Shown here: piece by piece, positions 10,922 through 23,809 of the stretch
How the letters are laid out: every line of letters starts with the position of its first letter
Numbering within the stretch: position 1 is the stretch's first letter
NCBI RefSeq assembly: GCF_947179165.1
Contig: NC_077245.1
Span: forward strand, 45,905,286 to 45,969,285
Direction: 5' to 3'
Length of the DNA: 64,000 nucleotides
DNA from: Solanum dulcamara
Lineage: Eukaryota; Streptophyta; Magnoliopsida; Solanales; Solanaceae
Position numbers and translations under genes: made by a program
The notes under the pieces: model-generated
What the model saw: the letters and a program-made list of their open reading frames with translations, nothing else
Told to the model about the DNA's origin: nothing
Databases searched by the model: none

Positions 10922-13230
10922 ATTTCTCCCCCTTAGGAACATTTATCCTAGAATGAGATTTAGCTAGCATAGAATAGATGCAGAATGAGGACTAGAAATA
11001 CAACATAAATACAATGACACTTTGAAATACATAGAACATTAGATCTTTAAACTTAGCATAATACATGACTTTAAAAGTTCAACTTCTCGAACATGCATGC
11101 ATATGAAAGACTTAGGAAAATATGAAACGTTGGAGTCTTAAACAATTCATGAATAACTTAGTATCTTAGGCTTGAGTAGAATGAAAGAGGTGAGGGTGTC
11201 GCTTCATCATATCCGCTTCCGCTTCCCATGTCTCTCTTTCAACTTGTTGGTTTCTCTAAAGGACCTTGACGGATGCAATTTCCTTGTTCCTCAATCTCTT
11301 GACTTGCTGGTCCAAAATTTCCACCAAGACCTCTTCATAGGTCAAGTTTCTTCAACAGTCACTACTTCAAAGGGCATAGTGGAATTCAGATCACCCACAC
11401 ATTTCCTTAACATAGACACATGGAACACCGGATGAACCATGGCCATTTCCAATGTCAACTCCAATCATAAGCAACCTTGCTAACACGTCTTAAGATTCTA
11501 TAAGAACCTACATACCTAGGGCTCAATTTCCCTTTCTTACCAAACCAAACTACACTCTTCATGGGTGAAATCTTCAAGTATACCCAATCATCCACATTAA
11601 AATCAAGATCCCTTCTCTTTGTATTGGAATAGGAATTTTGGTGACTTTGAGCCATCTTCAACCTTTCTCTAATAATTCTCACATTCTACAAAGCATCAAG
11701 CACCAAATTGAGACCCAACAAGGTCATTTCATCCGAACCAACCAACTGGAGACCTAAATTATCTCCTATACAAAGCCTCAAACCGTGCCATCTCAATACT
11801 TGAGTGGAAGCTATTATTATAGGCGAACTCAATAAGAGGTAGATGGTCATCCTAAATCCCTTTGAACTCCAACACACAAGACCTTAACATATCCTCTATG
11901 TTTGAATTATTCGTTCGGCTTGCCTATCGGTTTGAGGATGGAATGTGGTGCTTAGCTTCACTTTAGTACTGAGTCCCCTTTGAAAAAAATTCCAAAAATA
12001 ATAAGTGAATTGGGTACCATGATCTGAAATAATTGAAAAATTCACACCATGCAACCTTACCAATTCCCGAATACACAACTTAGCATAATCCTCGGCACTA
12101 TAGGAAGTCTTGACTGGTAGAAAGTGAGCCAACTTCGTCATTCTATCAATAATTATCCAAATTGATCGGGATGTTTTCGAGTATGAGGCAAACCCACTAC
12201 AAAGTTCATGTTCACATCTTCCCACTTCTAAGTGGGGATCTCAATGACTTGTGCTAAGCCACCCGACCTTTGGTGTTCAGCCTTAACTTGTTGACAATTT
12301 GGGCATTCAGCCACAAATATTGCTATGTCCTTCTTCATGCCACCCTACCAATAAAGCTCATTTAAGTTTCGATACATTTTAGTAGAACCAGGATGAATAA
12401 AGTATGAAGAATTATGAGCCTCCTTTAAGATCCCCCTTAGGCCATCCACATCCGAAACACATAGCCAACCTTGGTAGTGAAACACTCCATCTCCCCCTTG
12501 TGAAAAGACTTTTACTCTCTTTTCCTTCACTAATTATTTTAACTCCAATAATGTTGGGTCAAGGTCTTTCTTTTTCTTAACATCTACTATCAACGACAAT
12601 TCGTACCCGTTATGAGAAAACATACCACAATCATCGGAACCTCTAAACTTCACCCCTAACCTAGCCAACCGGTGAACATCCTTTACCAACTCTCTCTTCC
12701 CTTCATCAACATGAGCTACACTCCTCATAGATATCCTACTAAGTGCATTGGCAATAATATTAACTTTACCCGAATGATAATGCACACTCATGTCATAGTT
12801 ATTGAGGAGTTCAAGCCACCTCTTTTGCCTTAGATTGAGGTCCTTTTAAGTAAACACATATTGGAGACTTTTTTGATTGATGTTACATCTATATGTAACC
12901 CATAGAGGTAATGCAGCCAAATATTTAAGGCAAACACAACGACCGCCAACTCAAGATCATGGGTAGGGTAGTTACATTCGTGCACTTTCAATAACCTTGC
13001 CGTTTTGCATCAAGACACTACCCAAACCAACCCTTGAAGCATCAAAATACAACATGAACCCTTCAAATCATTCCAGTAGAGTCAAAATAGGAGAGGAGGT
13101 AAGTCGATCTTTCAAAGTTTGGAAACTCCTCGCACACTCATCCGTCCGTAGGAATTTTTCCTTCTTTTGAGTCAATTTCTTCATAGGATATGAGATGAAA
13201 GATAACCCTTCAAAAAACCTTCTATAATAC
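10922..13230 (-). pseudogene. Element A RNase H, integrase and chromodomain-like tail, broken
   Basis: Reading on the minus strand from 13230, the first codons (YYRRFFEG) continue the RT connection cut by insertion D. RNase H remnants follow, then the integrase linker at 12791-12534 and the GGDGVFHYQG and HPGSTKMYR blocks at 12530-12345. The integrase core is at 12225-11896 (IIDRMTKLAHFLPV, then ISDHGTQFT with the second Asp kept). The C-terminal part (11682-11455) has WVYLKISPMK and GKLSPRYVG. The chromodomain-like tail runs to about 11172. Several stops and frameshifts separate these blocks. Confidence 0.85.
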
Positions 13231-16162
13231 TGTCACGTTCTAGCTTCGTGGGCCACGACTGATGCTCTATTTGGACGCCCAAACGAACTTACCTACCAAA
13301 GCTGTGCATGCAGAAAATAACATAGCAAGCCAAAAAGGGGCGATGGAACGCGCATCACTGGATATGAGCATATATACAAACATATGGGCTATTTTTTCCA
13401 TCATAACGGAAGGGACCGTATTAAAACAGAAGTCATAAACAAATGAACATACATGACCCATGACCCACACTGATGTCTACAAGCCTCTACCAAAACATAA
13501 CAAAAACATATGATGGAACAAGTCCCTGCCGTCCCAAATGGTCAAATATACAAGAGTGGATACGTCGGAAAGACACATACCAAAAGCGGGCTCTGGGTCA
13601 AAGGAGCACTCTGTAGTAGCAGAAGGTATATAGCCTATGCTGATGGATCCTGAACGTCTGTACTTGCTGGCATAAAATGCAACCCCCGAAGAAAGGGGGT
13701 CAGTATGAACTTTATACTGAGTATGTAAAGCATAAACATAAAAAATATAGATCGTGACTGAAAGGAAAGGTACAAGGAGTACATACCAAACCAGGACATC
13801 AAAATCTGTATTGAAAACATATGTACATAATGCAAATAAAAATCATGCATAAGGCTTGGGAACGTGGTCACCACCCTGACGCTGGTACCACAACACATCA
13901 TACTCCAGAAGGTTTCAAATCTCCATACAAACCCCGAACACAATATATCATCACAACATGTCATATCATCAGAACATCTCATATGCCATATCATATCATG
14001 ACACCATAAACGGTACCCGACCCTATGGCGAGGTCTCGGGACCTATAACACATCATACTACCGAGTATATTATAAGGCACACGATTACAAAGCCGGCCCA
14101 GGTTCTAACGAACGATATCATAATAGTAGGCACGAGCGGAGTAGTGAGAAACTAAATGCAATATGAAATACAAAACATTTATAGAGACTCAATAGCATAA
14201 TTTTGATGATAAATCATATAAACGAAATTGAACAATAATCACAACACTGTCTTTCTGATGTCACGTTAGTCTATGTCAAAATAATCTTTCTGAAATCATC
14301 CCCATATTTTAAAATATATTATGGAGCTTAATGGACTAATTAAAATAATGTTCGTTTAATATTTTGAATTCTACTCAACATAAGTCAAATGGAATAACAA
14401 AGAAAAGTTCGAAAATAGTGGACCCACCTCGGTCGAATGAGGTGGTGTAGAAAAATTATGTGCGTTAAGCTTTATGACATTAGTTTTGAGAGTGTTAAGA
14501 TAGTCGAGTTCTATTTGTACAAGTTCTAGAGGTTTAGGCAATTTTTCCAACTATTCATAAATATTTAATTCAATTCTATTGAACGAAAAAGGGACAAATT
14601 TAGGCGTAGATTCTGAAGAATAGAGTCATCCCCGAGGCTCGTATCCAAACCGATTACACCTAAGATATGCCAAGAGAAGAAATGGTTAAGCTTTACATAC
14701 CTTATCCGCTTCTTCCGCTCACTCAAACTCAAATCCCGTTTTCTCCCAAATCTACAAATGGTCACATTTACCAAATGTAAGTTATGAACCTTTAAGAGTT
14801 CAATTTTTAACCTTCACTTGCCTACAAAAATTTGGGCAGCACCTCCCCTATAAATTCAACATCTCCGAGATTTTAACTCGGCCACAATGTCAACAACCAT
14901 GCAAATAACATCAACAATTAATTTACAACGCACCATAACATAAATTGATTTCTTTTTCCAAGTAGTGCAACAACTTCCAATCTAACTTTGCACTTTCAAG
15001 TCAATATTCATACTTTATGTTTATACATATCATTCTAAGGTCATTCAATATAGGCCAAGAACATTCCAATTTAATCTATACAATACTTACCCATTCCATA
15101 TTTCACCCAAAATCTCCATATATGCAATAAAGCTATTATAATGCACTTGCTTCTTTCAAGTTCACAATCAATAACAACAATCCACACTTTAACCACTTTA
15201 TTTCCATAAAATTATGAATTCATACTAGAATGACATAATTCCCTACAATCCATTTCCAATACCAACATAAACTATTTAAGCTTCATTTATATTATAAAAA
15301 TCACAACAACAACTAACATACTACACAAACTTAATTCTTTCCATCTCATCACCCTACCCCACATATTTCCAACTTAAACTAAATTCATTCAACTTCCATT
15401 TCTAATATAAATTCCACAATAACTACTACTAGAATACTAAAAGAAAAATTTAATAAATCTTGTCCATATAAGAACATGTATACACGGCACTATACCACCA
15501 TACAAACTTCCATGTTTCCATAAAGTCTACCCATCTCTACACTCTACAATGGAAATAAACCTTCACAACATATTAAAATGAGATTAATTTCTTACCTTTT
15601 CCTCACAACTCCTTCACTTGATCAAGGTGCTAAATTGATGAAACAAGCACCCTATCCTCCAAAATAACTATACCACATTGTAGAGGACCCTTGAATTAGT
15701 GGGAATACTAGAAGAAAATAATTTTTAGGACAAGATTTCAAGAGCCAAAATTTGGCTATGCTTGGCCGATTTTCTCTCTTTGTTTTTCCTCTTGTTTTTC
15801 TCCTTTCTCACTTAGTCTTGAAACTTCTAGGACCTTATGACTAACCAGCCCTTTTTACTCATTTATAACAGACTAAATTATATGGGCTTGGATCTTTTTT
15901 TTTTGGACTATGGGCCATTCCTTATGATTGGGCCTTTTTTCTCTTATTATTATTACTTGTTTGAACCCAAAACTATAGGTCTTATTTTTTTGTAGTTCAC
16001 AAAACTAATTTCCAAAATTCTCAATTTTACCCTTGGCCTTCCTCCATATTTCCACATAATTGTTTTTCCATGGATATCACACCGGTACTAAATAAAATAA
16101 ATAAACTAATTCCCAACCTCATTCCTTGCAAATCAAATTTTTTCCGAATGCGCAAAAGTGCG
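13231..16162 (-). mobile_element. Solo LTR of family D inside element A's RT
   Basis: It starts TGTCACGTTCTAG and ends GATGTAACA, 2,932 bp, flanked by a perfect 5 bp target duplication AATAC (13226-13230 and 16163-16167). Removing it rejoins the A-element RT codons (LGLAVY to YYRRFF). No internal genes were found. On the minus strand it begins TGTTACATCTCGCAC. Near 13679-13705 it has a small hairpin, CCCCCGAAGAAAGGGGG, followed by CAGTATGA, and near 14010 a CGGTACCCGACCC motif shared with family E. Stretches 14160-15800 are AT-rich LTR body with nothing else visible. Confidence 0.9.
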
Positions 16163-16167
16163 AGATG

Positions 16168-17628
16168 TAACAAATACACGGCTAGACCCAAATAACTCCT
16201 AATATCCGAAGGAGACAATGGTCTAGGCCAATTCCTCACCGCCTCCATATTCTTGGGATAAACCTTGATCCCATCACCGGACACTATGTGACCAAGAAAC
16301 GCCACCTCTTTCAACAGAAATTCACACTTACTAAATTAGAAAAACAATTGCCTATCCCTCAAGTTTTGAAGCACAACTCTCAAGTGATCCTTATGTTCTT
16401 CCAAAACCTGAGAGTAGATCAAGATGTCGTCAATGAAGACCACTAAAAAAGTATTAAGGTAGGGTTTGAACACCCTATTCATTATATCTAACCTAAAAAA
16501 CATTACCACAAACTCAAAGTGACCTCACCTTGTTTGAAATGCCGTCTTTGGAATGTCACACTCCCTTATATTCAATTGATGATAGCTGGACCGAAGGTCA
16601 ATCTTTGAGAAATGACTTGCTCCTTACAATTGGTCAAATAGATCATCTATCTTAGGGATCAGATATTTTTTCTTAATGGTCACCTTGTTCAATTGATGGT
16701 AGTCTATACACATTCGAAGTGATCCATCCTTCTTCCTCACAAACAATACAGTGACACCCCTTGGTGAAATGCTTGGCCTTATGAATCCCTTTTCAAACAA
16801 GTCCTTTAGTTGTTCCTTTAACTCCTTTAATTCTGCTGGGGCCATTCGATAAGGGGGAATAGAGATAGGTTGGGTATTGGGAGAAGATTGATACTAAAAC
16901 CAACTTTCTTTTCGAGAGGGACACCAAGGAGGTCATTGGGGAAGACATCGGGAAAATAATTAACCACGGGAACCTACTCAAGAGAATAACCTTGGGAGTC
17001 GACATATCTAAACCTCACAATGTGATAGATGCAACCCTTATCAATCAACTTTTGAGCATTAAGACAAGAAATGAACCTACCCTTCACTACCAAATCATGA
17101 CCCTTCCTTTTAAGAATAGATTTATTTGGAAATTGAAACTTGACTCTACGAGTTCTACAATCTATAAAAGCATAAGATGCGTGCAACCAATCCATCTCAA
17201 GAATAACATCAAAATATATCATGTCAAGTTCAATGAGATCACAAGGAACAAATTTATGCAATATAAACACGAGACAACCCCTATAAACCTTTCTAGTAAT
17301 AATCGACTCACCAACAAGGGTAGACACCAAGTAGGGTTCTATTAAAATTTTGGGAAATACATCAAACCTATTATAAAGAAATAGAGTAATAATAGACAAA
17401 TTGGCACCCTGATTTAATAATGCATACACATCAAAAGTAAAGACCATTAACATACCGATAACGAACATTGGTGCTTCCTTAACCTTTTATCTCCCATGCA
17501 AGGGATAGAAGAGGTTGGTGTATGGGCCACTTCCTTGGGCTTATTGACCATGAACAATTTGGACTTGAGGCTTACCACTACCATTTCTACAATCTCTAGC
17601 TTAATGACCTAGTTTACCATACTTGAAG
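16168..17628 (-). pseudogene. Element A protease and reverse transcriptase, broken
   Basis: On the minus strand, 17468-16974 encodes the aspartic-protease region. ALLNQGANLS sits where DSGATLS-type active sites lie, so the catalytic Asp appears lost (Asn). The RT follows at 16845-16624 ([28 protein letters not shown]) and continues to the catalytic FIDD near 16426-16440. The block at 16314 (VAFLGHIVSGDGIKV) is the RT thumb/connection. It is cut at 16167 by insertion D and at 17628 by insertion E. Confidence 0.87.
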
Positions 17629-20465
17629 TTTAATGACCCAACCCCGTAGGCCGTGACGAGTGCCCGAACTGGGTACTCGTATATATTCCTGCTATTTGTA
17701 AGTAAATCTGTCCCCTATTTAAGTTATAACATATCAACAGGCAGGATAATATATAAGCCGACGAGGCTTATCATAGGCACCACTGTACATACATGCATAT
17801 ACAACCCATACACAACCCACATACATGTCCACATACCTCTAAAAGTAAGAATAGTAACATAAGGAGGGATAGGGCCCCCGCCATACCCATGAAAAAATAA
17901 ATATATACATCAAGGGTTAATACCAAAAATAGGCTTCGGCACAATGGAGCACTTCTGAACTGCTGAGTGGAACTCCTACGCTGATGGATCCCCAAAGTAT
18001 GTATCTATACTTGCAGACATGAACGCAACCCCCCCGAGAAAAGAAGGGGTGGTCAATATGACATATATACTGAGTATATAAAGCATAGACATCATAAGGA
18101 AATTACAGTTGGCGTAGGGATGCAGGGGTGTGTATAACATTTAACCATTTACCATACTCACATCGTATAAAAGAAAGTCATACATATTACCATCACGTAC
18201 TATGCCTAACCCATTTTGGGGACTCGGTGTACCATCTACATCATTCTGTCATCATATGCACATATATATTATTAGTGTTGTAGAACATATAGCCCGATCC
18301 ACGTATATAGTAAGTACATGCCGAGGAACGTACGGACTGATCCACACATTGTATAATAATGCTGAGGAACGATGGCCCAATCCATATATCATATAGTAAT
18401 GCCGAGGAATGTTCAGTCCGATCCACATATCATATAGTAATGCCGAGGAACCTTCAGTTTGATCCACATATCATATACCATACCTAGCCCTTTATGGGAC
18501 TCAGTGTCATCATATCATCATATACCATACTCGATCCTTTATGGATCTCGGTGTCATAATCATGATATACCGTACCCGGCCCTTTTTGGGAATTGGTGTA
18601 ATAATTATCATATACCGTACTCGACCCTTTATAGGACTCAGTGAAAGATGTATTACAGTATAAATGAATCAAGTAGTGAGTAACCATATACAATCTAAAT
18701 CATTATCAGAGACTCGACAATGTAAGAAGATTAAGCTATCGTCCGAGGACAAGAATAGTAGTGTAGCCATCGCTAGTTCCTTTTAAATGCCATTGAGGCC
18801 TATATCACTTAGGATCTCAAGGAACCTAGACATGTACTAAAGTAATACTAAAAGTTCATAGAATCAGGGATACCCATCGTCACATAGTCCTTAGGAATAG
18901 GAGCTTATGCATCCAGTACTTCTCAACCTATGGAGTTCAAGGAAGGTAGTTCAACTTACTACAAGAGTTTGATATTCAGAAGTAAATATGAGATAGAGAT
19001 TACATTTAAGACTTAAAAGTGGAGTTACCCCAGAGCTCATATCACATTTTACTTACAATTAGGACATGCCAAAAGAAGAGAAAGAATAAGCTTTACCTAG
19101 TCTTTACTTTTCCTCAAGAAGTTATCATTACATATATCGTACCCGGCCTATTATGGTCTCGGTATCCTAACCTTATTATTATATTACCTTACCATCATAG
19201 CACCACACTTATGTCAAAGACATATCAAGAGGAAAGAAGGGTAGCTCCACGTACTTATGCCAAAACATGCCAAGAGAAAGGAGATAACTTCACATACTTA
19301 CCAATCTCCATCATATAGAAGCCTTGAGAGGCAATAACTCAACTAGTATAGGAATTCTACCATTGAGAAATGAATAAGACTTATGAGTCATACTTGGGGT
19401 TATATGAATGGAATTATCTCCACATTTCGTATATCAATCACTTAAGGCTAAGACATGCAAAAAGAAAAGAAGGATAGCTTCAAATACTTATGCCAAAGAT
19501 ATGCCAAGAGAAAGCTTCACATACCTCTTACAGATTACTCTTACACATTCGCCTCGTCGTCTCTTGAACCTATTTAACATGAAAGTAATACTAAGGTTAA
19601 TGAACTTTTACTTTCCAATTTCCAACTCTACACCCAAGTACTCGTAGGAGTTATTTCCTTATCCATTACCCTCGACTAGTTTGTTACTAGTTCCGAATCT
19701 TCCAAAAATCGGGCAGCATCTCCCCTAAAACTTTAACATTCTCGAGATTTCAAATCGGCTACAATATCCACAACTATACCACCACCAACAACCAGCATCA
19801 TATTTACAAGTAAAGTACTTCAACCTTACACAATACAAGCTCCAAACAACTAGCTCCAAACTACGATACGAAAATAGAGTTTTTTAATCTTTATTTTGCA
19901 AAATCTTTAACCATACCAAATGGAGGGTAGTGTATCTGAAACCATAAGCATCCACACACTTTTTAAAATACTTTAAATCCCTGCAATACGCAAACCAACC
20001 AGCTTTACCTACAGCACCACAATGACAACCCACTACTCGACTTCGATTTAGCTATAACCACTTCAATTTAGTTTGTTTCTAACGTCAATCATCCTTATGA
20101 AAATTTTCCACTTCCAACCTTATTTAAGACATATAATATACCTCATAACAACATCATAAACTCCGATTTGAAAGAGAAGACCTTACCTTGCCCGAAACTC
20201 GTCAAACTCATCGAAACTTGCCTCGGAAGTTCCTTTAGCGCGCCTACAACTTTGTGGCTGCTTGCTAACGTTTTGGTGATGATACAACCCATAAATGTTC
20301 ATTAATAATACCTTAATAAAATTTTGGTATGCCCTATATAATTAATTCACGGAGAGAAATCGAAGAACTCACCTTTTTTTCCTTCCAAAACTGTGGCTCT
20401 CTCCCTCTCTAGTTTTTTCTCTTCTCTTCTTTCTTGTTCTTGAATTTTCTAGAGGAATATAGAGT
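17629..20465 (-). mobile_element. Left LTR of element E
   Basis: It matches the right LTR at an offset of about 5,951 bp. The block from about 18395 to 19735 is essentially identical to 24346-25686, with one difference noticed, while the flanks differ at many positions. The right copy lacks about 260 bp found here at 19790-20040. It holds tandem units of about 43 bp (18297-18465) and hairpin-type units (18473-18650). Confidence 0.8.
18297..18650. repeat. Two short tandem repeat arrays in LTR E
   Basis: First array, 18297-18465: about four units of some 43 bp containing CATATAGTAATGCCGAGGAA. Second array, 18473-18650: about four units built on CATATACCGTACTCGACCC, then TTTATGGGACTCGGTGT. In the second type, the CCC and GGG blocks around TTTAT can pair. 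Both arrays recur in the right LTR at about 24248-24600. Open frames across them on both strands are repeat artefacts. Confidence 0.75.
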
Positions 20466-21660
20466 ACCAAAGGTAGGGATTACTTGTAGCATACGGAGTA
20501 GGTATGGATACTTGTGTTTTATTTCCTTCTCCGCTTCCCAGGTCATCTCTTCATGATTTTTATTTTACCACAATATCTTGATGGAAGCTACGTCCTTAGT
20601 TCACAATCTTCTGCTTCGCCAACCCAGGATGGCGATAGGTTGCTTCTCGTAGGATAAATCCTTTGTGACCTAGATACCCTCTACGGGATATACCCGGGTT
20701 AGATTACCAACATACTTGCAAAGCATTGATACATGGAAGATTGGATGTACCGCTACCAGATTCACTGGTAAGTCCAGCTCATAGGCAACCTTGGCTATTC
20801 GGCAGAGGATCTGATAAGGTCAATGTATATGGGACTAAGGTCCCCTTTCCTGTTGGATCTCATTACTTTCTCTGTAGGGGGGTACCTTTGGAAATGCCGA
20901 ATCATTAACTTGAAACTCTAGAAGTCAACATCAATTACCTACGTATGACTTTTGTCGACTCTGAGCTGCTAACACTCTCTCCTAAATAAGCATCACTTTC
21001 TTGACGGCTTATTGAACCACACCTGGGCACATTAGTCGCGTTTTACCAACATCAACCCACCATTTGATGACCTACCCTTTTTTCCATACCAAGTCTTTCT
21101 GGGGCCATCTAGAGACTAGAATGATAGTTGATGTAGTAAATACTCTTGATGGGTTGTAGGCAATTATCTAAGCTACCTTTGGAGTCAACCGTATAGGCTC
21201 ACAACACTTCACTAGCGTTTAGCTAGTAAGCTTAGTCTGTCCTTCGGTCTGAGGGTACAATGGTGTACAAAGACCTATCTATCTTCCTAATCTCTTCTTG
21301 GACTGATCTTCAGTAGTTAACTGTAACTCGGGCTCCTTCGTTTGAGACAATAGCTATGGGAATTCCGTAAAGTCTCACCACCCTCTTGACCTATAATTTT
21401 ACATAATCTCAACAAGATAGGTAGTCCTTGATTGAAGGAACATGGGCTGATATTGTTAATCTGCGGATAACATTCCATATAAAATTATCTATCCAGGAGT
21501 GCAAAGTGAGTCTTGTAGCCAAGGTCGTATTGTGGAATCTTCGACCTCGTATATTACTTCTTGCCTTTTTAGATGACATCAACTGGTACCATCGCCTTTT
21601 GGGTTTTGCTTTTTGCCCATCAGAGTTGACTACCAAGTTGTGCTGAAGTCCCCTCACACA
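20466..21660 (-). pseudogene. Element E integrase remnant
   Basis: Translated on the minus strand, 20908-20690 gives the C-terminal integrase region (a YELDLP-like block and HPIFHVSML). The region 21400-21180 gives LYGIPIAIVS and sequence like the integrase core with its Asp-containing turn. Many stops and frameshifts interrupt it. RNase H and RT are not clearly recognisable further right. Confidence 0.65.
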
Positions 21661-23809
21661 ATGACCTGTATAGCCGTTCCGTGGTTTGCCTTATCATTAA
21701 CTGGTATTATATTGAAGAACTATGGCATACAAGTGCGCCATCTATTAGTAATCGGCTAATCCTGCTTGTTTTGCTTAAGCTCTTTTACAATTCCCTTATC
21801 GTAACTTATAACACTCTAGGTACATAATCTCATGTCATTTCTTTGCCACTAGTTTGGATTCTCCCATCTCGTGCGATCATAACAGCACTAACGCATCAGA
21901 TCCCACTAGAATTCTGAAGTTAAACATGCTTGGGCGAGAGTAGTACTAGGATGGGTGACCCCTATGGGAAGTCCTCGTGTCACGTTCTATTGCCATCCTT
22001 GCAATAATGTGTGAAGACACTCATCTTAGCCCAAGATTTACCTTAGCATCTTCTCGCTAGTCTTTATGTTTCGCCTTACCCTCTCTTCTTCTCTCTTACA
22101 ACTGGTGTCGAGGTAGATCTTTAATTCAACCATGACTGTGTCCCTTTTGGCCATTTGATTTAACTTCTCTTCGTATTCCTCTGTAACGTCTCTAAAATAT
22201 CATAACTCCTTTTCATCATGTACTCCTATGCTTGGTATTATGCTGTATATAAATATTTGTAGGTTGCAAAACTACTCTTATACCACTGGTATGAGGTAAA
22301 CACAGTCTTTTCATCTCCCGGTCCATCTTGCTTTACATATCGTCTTCACACTAGAACTTGCTCGCGCTAACGCTATTTTGTCCTACTCCTTTCTTTTCTT
22401 CCTTTAAGCACTCCTTGGTCTCCTCCTTTCCTACCATAATAGATTTTCTATTCTTTCTCCTTGCTACTTGTATGTCACAATATCAGTGACTAATGATGTT
22501 GTTTTCATATCTTAATCTTTACTCAAACACGGCCCTACTACCCTTTACACGGTCCTTAGTTTGCTCAGTCTTACTCTCTTATCAAATTCACCCCTTGTGG
22601 TAGGAACCCATCCCTTAAGGTCTCTACTAATGATTCTTCACATGGTCTCAGATACCGCAACTTCTATCATTTTATGGTTGGCCTCGAGCCCTTGCTAACT
22701 CGTGCCAGTATGGGATCTCACTTGAAATTTGAGCATTCTTGTCAACATGTGATAGTGTTAGTTGATTTCCTCTCACGCTTGTATTTATCTTTTCCACTTC
22801 CCCCTTTAGGGTGTACCCATGTAATCCTCTGTTTATTTTCAACTATTCATGCACATATGATTCTGTTCCAACCCTTTAACATACTGCACCATGTCTACAC
22901 CTTCTGTTAGATCATCTATACTTTAGGTTTCCCCTGTAAGAAACCTTAGTACAATCATGGGGTATTAGAATTCTCGATAAATAGTACACACCCTAGTCCA
23001 AGTACTGGTACTCGAGTCATATAACTAATATAGTAGTTTAGCCGAAGCCACATTGCATTTATCCCAATTAGTACGTTACTAGTGCTTATAATCATGTCCG
23101 ATTCTCCATTCAGGGGCACTTATACTCTGATGACACGTGTTTCACGTTTTGTTATCACCTCTTTTTTCCCAAAGGATACCACTTGTTCCTTTAATAATTT
23201 CACAATGCCTCAGTTGTTTTGCAATTTCTATTCCCTATCCTCGAGGGATCCCACTATTTTTCAAAATGGAGGTACATATACACAATACCCCTTTCTGCTT
23301 CATGAGCTTTCATCCTTATCGTGCACCCGATGCTAACTCCTAATCTTACTCACAATCACATTCTTTAGTTACTTCTTTACTAGGATATTCGTACTTCCAT
23401 GATGATCCTCATTATATTCACACTATATTCTGCTCATGGTCAATCCCGGAGGGTAATATTTCTTAACCTTTATTCACAACTCTTACTCTGGGTTAATTCC
23501 ACCTGGTGGAGTAAGCGTACTTAATCCTTTATCCTTCCTCATCATTCTCATACTTAATACTTCGCAAGCCATCTTAAGACATTAATATCCATCACCATTC
23601 TTCTTACTATATCAGTATTGACCTTCTAATTACCACCCATACCGCAATTAACTTATTTCTCAAAGTCAGTTGTACTCCTAGTTTAGTCAGATCTTACCGT
23701 TACTATGGATACGATCTCTCAAGATATATTACAACCTTATATCTAATTCTCTTTCTATTTCCAAATTTTTTTTTTGTCAGAGTTTCCTTTATATTCCTCA
23801 CTATCTCCA
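21661..23809. other. Decayed internal region of element E
   Basis: Apart from the 5S-like segment, I recognise no domain here. It probably derives from the gypsy internal region, heavily mutated and shortened: the total E internal span is about 3.3 kb against about 5 kb for A and C. Open frames such as 22674-22910 and 23082-23336 have no family resemblance that I can see. Confidence 0.5.
21870..21986 (+). pseudogene. 5S rRNA-like sequence
   Basis: About 117 bp align along the full plant 5S rRNA. The 34 bases at 21927-21960 (TGCTTGGGCGAGAG through GGATGGGTGACC) are identical to the plant consensus as I know it. They cover the intermediate element and box C of the internal Pol III promoter. 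The 5' half (GTGCGATCATAACAGCAC onward) and the last bases differ mainly by C/T and G/A changes, including the A box (AGTTAAACATGC for AGTTAAGCGTGC). One extra base lies near 21962. It sits inside element E with no visible array, so it is a pseudogene or a retroelement-captured 5S unit; Cassandra-type TRIM elements are known to carry 5S sequence in their LTRs. Confidence 0.85.

Noticed and set aside
18297..18650. Possible CRISPR-like array
   Set aside because: Units are adjacent and diverged with no unique spacers, and this is a plant LTR.
18202..18693. Overlapping small open frames on both strands, repeated at 24153-24644
   Set aside because: They follow short tandem repeats in the E LTR; the shared amino-acid pattern simply reflects the repeat unit.
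19019..19318. Open frame of 99 codons with an identical copy at 24970-25269
   Set aside because: The identity comes from the homogenised LTR tract, not from selection on a protein.
22674..23343. Small open frames in the element E interior
   Set aside because: No recognisable domain, and they lie in a decayed gypsy interior.
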